Shown piece by piece: positions 6,077-8,726 of a stretch of DNA of 8,726 bases. The DNA comes from an uncultured bacterium (GTDB taxonomy: Bacteria > Cyanobacteriota > Vampirovibrionia > Gastranaerophilales > Gastranaerophilaceae). Within the stretch, counting starts at the first letter, position 1; each line of letters starts with the position of its first letter. The stretch covers positions 1-8,726 of the forward strand of contig CAMAGQ010000068.1 in assembly GCA_945833895.1 (NCBI GenBank), written 5' to 3'. The translations under genes were made by a program, and so were the position numbers. A model generated the notes under the pieces. It worked only from the letters and a program-made list of their open reading frames with translations. It had not been told where the DNA came from and made no database searches.

Positions 6077-7519
6077 TTATGCGTTGAATATGTTGAAAGA
6101 TTTTTCAACATTTTCTTTAATTACCTTCTTAACCGCATCGTATTCGGTTTGAAGTTCTGTATGTTCTGATGATAGTTTGTTCAATTGAAGGTCAAACTGT
6201 TTGTCTTGGCTTTCAATTGTATTCATTCTTGTTTGGTATTCTTGTTCAGCGATAGCCATTGCAGAAGAGTCTTCTTTTTCAACAATAGACTCATCGTCGT
6301 CAAGAGTTGTATTAACGAAACCTTTTTCTGTGGCTGAATAATATGAAAGTACCAATTCGCCGGCTTTCAGTTGATTTACAAGCCAATTATTTTCTTTTAA
6401 GTTTGTTTCGTTTTTAGTTGTTGTGTAACCTGTTTTTCTCATCTGGTTAAAGATGTTTTTGTAATAGTTAATCATCTCTGCATCGTAGGTTAAGTTTTGA
6501 CTTGTTGCAGACTTTGAATGGTTGTAATAAGCCTCAGTGATAGAAACTGCATAGTCATACAATTCTCTTTGAGCAGGTGTTGTACCTTCAAAGTTTAGGG
6601 CAGAAGATTGTTTATAAACATCGTAAGCGGTTCCGCCTTCAGAGATGTAAAATTCTCCGTTTGGAACTATGTAGTTTTTGTGATTTTCACTGATTAAATC
6701 TTCTTCAGGGTCAGCGAAAACAGAATCTGCTGAAACGATTTCACCTTCAAGGTTTTCATATTGGAATTTTTCTGTTTCTGTGTTGTAGATTACATTATCA
6801 AGAATAGTCCATTCATCAGTACCTTGTTGGTCTTCAGTTTGGTAGCCGCAGAATTTCTCGCCGTTTTCATCTTCAACTGCTTGAACCGCATAGCGTTCTT
6901 TGTAGTAGCCTGTGCTGTCTTTGTAGATGCCTGCATAATTTCCGTCACCGCTGACAGAAGCATAAGCAGTGTTGAATGTCGGGTAGCCGTCAAAAGAATC
7001 GTTGCTGAATGCGGTATAGTCAAACCCTAAGATGTGCTGACCGTCTTCGTAATTATCAAGACTTTTGCCCACAGACGCAAGATATTTATCCCAAGCCTCG
7101 TGAATAGCTTCTTGAGTTTCCGTGTGTCTTGTTACATCAACGTCAGATTGAGTGTACCCTAAATCTCTTAAAAATCTGTTAAAATCTCCGTTGTTATTTT
7201 CGTAAGCCTTAGCAATAGCAGAAGTTACAAGAACTTGACCTTTTTTATCTTTAACAAGGTATTGCTTGCCGGTTGCAACAGAGTTTAATCCCGTAATTTG
7301 ATTATATGTTAAGTCTGCATAAGTTGCATCTGAAGCATTGTAGCCTGTCAAAAGTTGATATTTTGTTTTGCTCATTGCATCCAGATAGTTTTGATTAATT
7401 TGATTGGAATCTTCAGCTAATCTTTGTTTAGAAAAGGCAACAGACTGCTGTTCCTGTTCGTTGTTGGAAAGCCTTGCAGTAATGCTTAATAATCTTGCTT
7501 GTGATGCTGACATTCCCAT
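6077..7519 (-). CDS. Unknown 480-aa protein with helical ends and acidic variable core
   Basis: No known function was recognised. Residues 1-55 (MGMSASQARLLSITARL onward) are a polar amphipathic helix region. Residues 60-410 are acidic, rich in Tyr, Asn, Asp and Gly, with many short loops. Residues 421-475 form a predicted coiled coil with heptad-like spacing (QFDLQLNKLSSEHTELQTEY, then DAVKKVIKENVEKSF), ending near the C-terminus. Conserved helices at both ends around a variable centre are the plan of flagellin, hook-associated and type III axial proteins, and I recall similar ends in multi-copy hypothetical proteins of gut Gastranaerophilales; neither link can be verified here. There is no Sec signal and one Cys. 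The start is the first of two close ATGs (MGM); AAAGGA lies about 12-13 nt upstream, rather far. It is divergent from the C39-like gene. Confidence 0.85.
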   Translation of the reverse strand: MGMSASQARLLSITARLSNNEQEQQSVAFSKQRLAEDSNQINQNYLDAMSKTKYQLLTGYNASDATYADLTYNQITGLNSVATGKQYLVKDKKGQVLVTSAIAKAYENNNGDFNRFLRDLGYTQSDVDVTRHTETQEAIHEAWDKYLASVGKSLDNYEDGQHILGFDYTAFSNDSFDGYPTFNTAYASVSGDGNYAGIYKDSTGYYKERYAVQAVEDENGEKFCGYQTEDQQGTDEWTILDNVIYNTETEKFQYENLEGEIVSADSVFADPEEDLISENHKNYIVPNGEFYISEGGTAYDVYKQSSALNFEGTTPAQRELYDYAVSITEAYYNHSKSATSQNLTYDAEMINYYKNIFNQMRKTGYTTTKNETNLKENNWLVNQLKAGELVLSYYSATEKGFVNTTLDDDESIVEKEDSSAMAIAEQEYQTRMNTIESQDKQFDLQLNKLSSEHTELQTEYDAVKKVIKENVEKSFNIFNA

Positions 7520-7751
7520 AGTGCTTGATAATTCCTTTCAATAATTTTCGTATCGTACTTATGTTTACGGCTCACATTGCAAAAATCTTTAATATTTTGA
7601 GGGTAAATATTACGATATCTTAACAATTGATTTTTGATTTCTCATCTTTATGAATGATGACACTAAACGGATTATAATTTAGAATCAATTCTGTAGAATT
7701 GTAATAATAGTAATTTTACACGAAATGAGAATTAAGAAGAGGAGAATAATA
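7520..7751. promoter_or_regulatory. Divergent intergenic region
   Basis: This 232-bp AT-rich region drives two divergent genes. For the plus gene it has TATAAT (7673-7678) and a strong ribosome binding site (GGAG 7741-7744). For the minus gene only AAAGGA before the start is clear; no convincing minus-strand -35/-10 pair was found. A 7-bp inverted pair TATCGTA (7551-7557) / TACGATA (7611-7617) lies in the half next to the minus gene. Confidence 0.5.
7673..7701 (+). promoter_or_regulatory. TATAAT box followed by operator-like palindrome
   Basis: TATAAT at 7673-7678 is a perfect -10, with no good -35 (hinting at an activator or alternative factor). Directly after it, AGAAT-CA-ATTCT (7681-7692) overlaps the 16-bp palindrome CAATTCT-GT-AGAATTG (7686-7701), so three alternating half-sites cover the expected start near 7685. 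This is the layout of a repressor site over +1. It could also form a small hairpin at the 5' end of the mRNA. Confidence 0.55.
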
Positions 7752-8726
7752 ATGGGTTCAACAAGATCAGAGAGCAGTTCATCGCTAAACAAATCGCAAC
7801 ACGGTGATTCAATATTTTGGGGTGATAGTGCCTCAACCGTACACATGGAACTGAAAGTTAATACAGGTAATAAAAACGGTGCCTATCGTAAGTATAATGA
7901 CACTTATACTTTAAATTCAAAAAGCGGTAGTCTTGAACTTGAAGGAACAGTTCTCGGTTATAAAGATGCTATAAATAAAAGAGGCGATGTTTTAGAAGCT
8001 GATTTTGACGGCAAAGCCGGTATTTGTACTTACTATGTTTATGGACACCCTGATAAGTTTGAATATGATTATTCTTCAAAATATCATGACTCAGGTATAG
8101 TAAGTGCTATAAATATTCTTGCTATGGCAGGAAAACTTGATGTATTTGAAGATAATTCTCACTATAGCGAATATTTGAGTACCGTAATCGGTACAAAAAC
8201 TACCGATACTCTACAAACAGTAGAAATAACCCCTGACCCTTATAAATTCCCTGAAACCGAATCTCAATTCTTGTTTGATGCTATCAAAAAAGGGTATGCA
8301 ATTTCTACAAAAGACCCTGATGAATATACGTCAGTAGATGATATAATTGCAGAAGACGGTGGCGGAATTAGAAATATATTTGATAGTACGGAGGAAGAAG
8401 ACTATCCGTACCAAGAGGGTGTTGAAACTATTTGTAAACTTTTGAAAGATTACGGTGTAGGTGCTCATAATGAAGACTTGGTTATAGAAGTTGTAAAAGA
8501 TGAAGAAGATACAAGCAGTTCGGGCGGAACAGAAGAAGGTGGAGAAGGTGGAGAAGGTTCAACCGAAACAGAAAAACCTGAAGTTGAATTAAATAAAGAT
8601 AAGTATGGTTTCTGTAAGGACTTAGCTCAAATTGTAAAAGACGGTAAAGGTTGTATCCTTATCGGTAACGGGTTCAATCTTGTAAATGATGAGTGGGTAA
8701 ACCGTGAAAGTGTTGCGTTAAATGTT
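7752..8726 (+). CDS. C39-like protein with Ser in the catalytic Cys position, 3' end outside window
   Basis: This open frame runs 325 codons without a stop to the window edge; ATG 7752 has GGAG 7 nt upstream. There is no signal peptide; residues 1-20 are Ser-rich. Residues 112-127 (HDSGIVSAINILAMAG) match the papain/C39-like nucleophile helix pattern xCGxxSxxNxLxxAG, but the Cys place is Ser114. VETICKLLKDYGV (224-236) and IVKDGKGCILIGNGFNLVNDE (294-314) match the later blocks of such domains, which normally lead to a GGHAIxVTGV His motif, here expected just past the window. A Ser/Gly/Glu linker (254-276) interrupts the domain. It is probably a non-catalytic or altered member of a C39-like family. 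The resemblance is by eye, and the His and Asp positions cannot be checked. Confidence 0.75.
   Translation, partial: MGSTRSESSSSLNKSQHGDSIFWGDSASTVHMELKVNTGNKNGAYRKYNDTYTLNSKSGSLELEGTVLGYKDAINKRGDVLEADFDGKAGICTYYVYGHPDKFEYDYSSKYHDSGIVSAINILAMAGKLDVFEDNSHYSEYLSTVIGTKTTDTLQTVEITPDPYKFPETESQFLFDAIKKGYAISTKDPDEYTSVDDIIAEDGGGIRNIFDSTEEEDYPYQEGVETICKLLKDYGVGAHNEDLVIEVVKDEEDTSSSGGTEEGGEGGEGSTETEKPEVELNKDKYGFCKDLAQIVKDGKGCILIGNGFNLVNDEWVNRESVALNV
8535..8558 (+). repeat. 9-bp in-frame tandem repeat coding EGG
   Basis: GAAGGTGGA is repeated 2.7 times, coding Glu-Gly-Gly units in the linker of the C39-like protein. As the period is three codons, copy changes would keep the reading frame and only alter linker length. 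Confidence 0.75.

Noticed and set aside
6761..7030. Plus-strand open frame of 89 codons
   Set aside because: It is antisense to the 480-aa gene and has low-quality hydrophobic composition without a ribosome binding site.

Overview
The window is AT-rich DNA with compact coding, cyanobacterial-type features and no mobile-element genes. The tRNA-Glu(UUC) has the plastid/cyanobacterial form (G1:U72, A73, last T-stem pair A53:U61). The tRNA-fMet is a canonical bacterial initiator. The long proteins have Asn/Gln/Ser/Thr-rich ends and look like the uncharacterised families of gut non-photosynthetic relatives of Cyanobacteria (Gastranaerophilales / Melainabacteria / Vampirovibrionia). That placement is inference from recalled family appearance and is moderate to weak.

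Layout. 1-135: AT-rich intergenic DNA with short direct repeats. 135-598: two minus-strand tRNA genes (fMet, Glu), each followed by its own intrinsic terminator; tRNA-Glu has a near-consensus sigma70 promoter. 598-1581 (-): a stand-alone OLD-type TOPRIM protein with a TTG start. 1662-3059 (+): a papain/C39-like putative cysteine peptidase. 3160-4788 (+): a UshA-type 5'-nucleotidase/phosphoesterase without a signal peptide. These two plus-strand genes are 100 bp apart with no terminator between them and may be co-transcribed. 4789-5260: a 472-bp gene-free stretch holding a GC-richer, palindrome-rich repeat island. 5261-6019 (+): a TIGR02757/DUF2400 protein that appears to be expressed from a leaderless promoter. 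6077-7519 (-): a 480-aa protein with conserved-looking helical ends and a variable acidic middle; its terminator overlaps the 3' end of the DUF2400 gene. 7520-7751: divergent intergenic region with a TATAAT box and an operator-like palindrome. 7752-8726 (+): an incomplete gene, open at the window edge, for a C39-like protein in which the expected catalytic Cys is Ser.

How the genes may work together. Four proteins (1662, 3160, 6077, 7752) are of types usually met outside the cytoplasm, or look surface-like, yet none has a Sec signal peptide or membrane segment. Three begin with low-complexity polar tails, and the fourth has helical N- and C-terminal ends around a variable core, as in flagellin or type III axial proteins. 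The most interesting hypothesis is a set of non-classically exported proteins (two peptidase-fold proteins, a nucleotidase and a filament-like protein). The sequence does not prove this. The TOPRIM and DUF2400 genes and the tRNAs look like ordinary chromosomal housekeeping or nucleic-acid genes.
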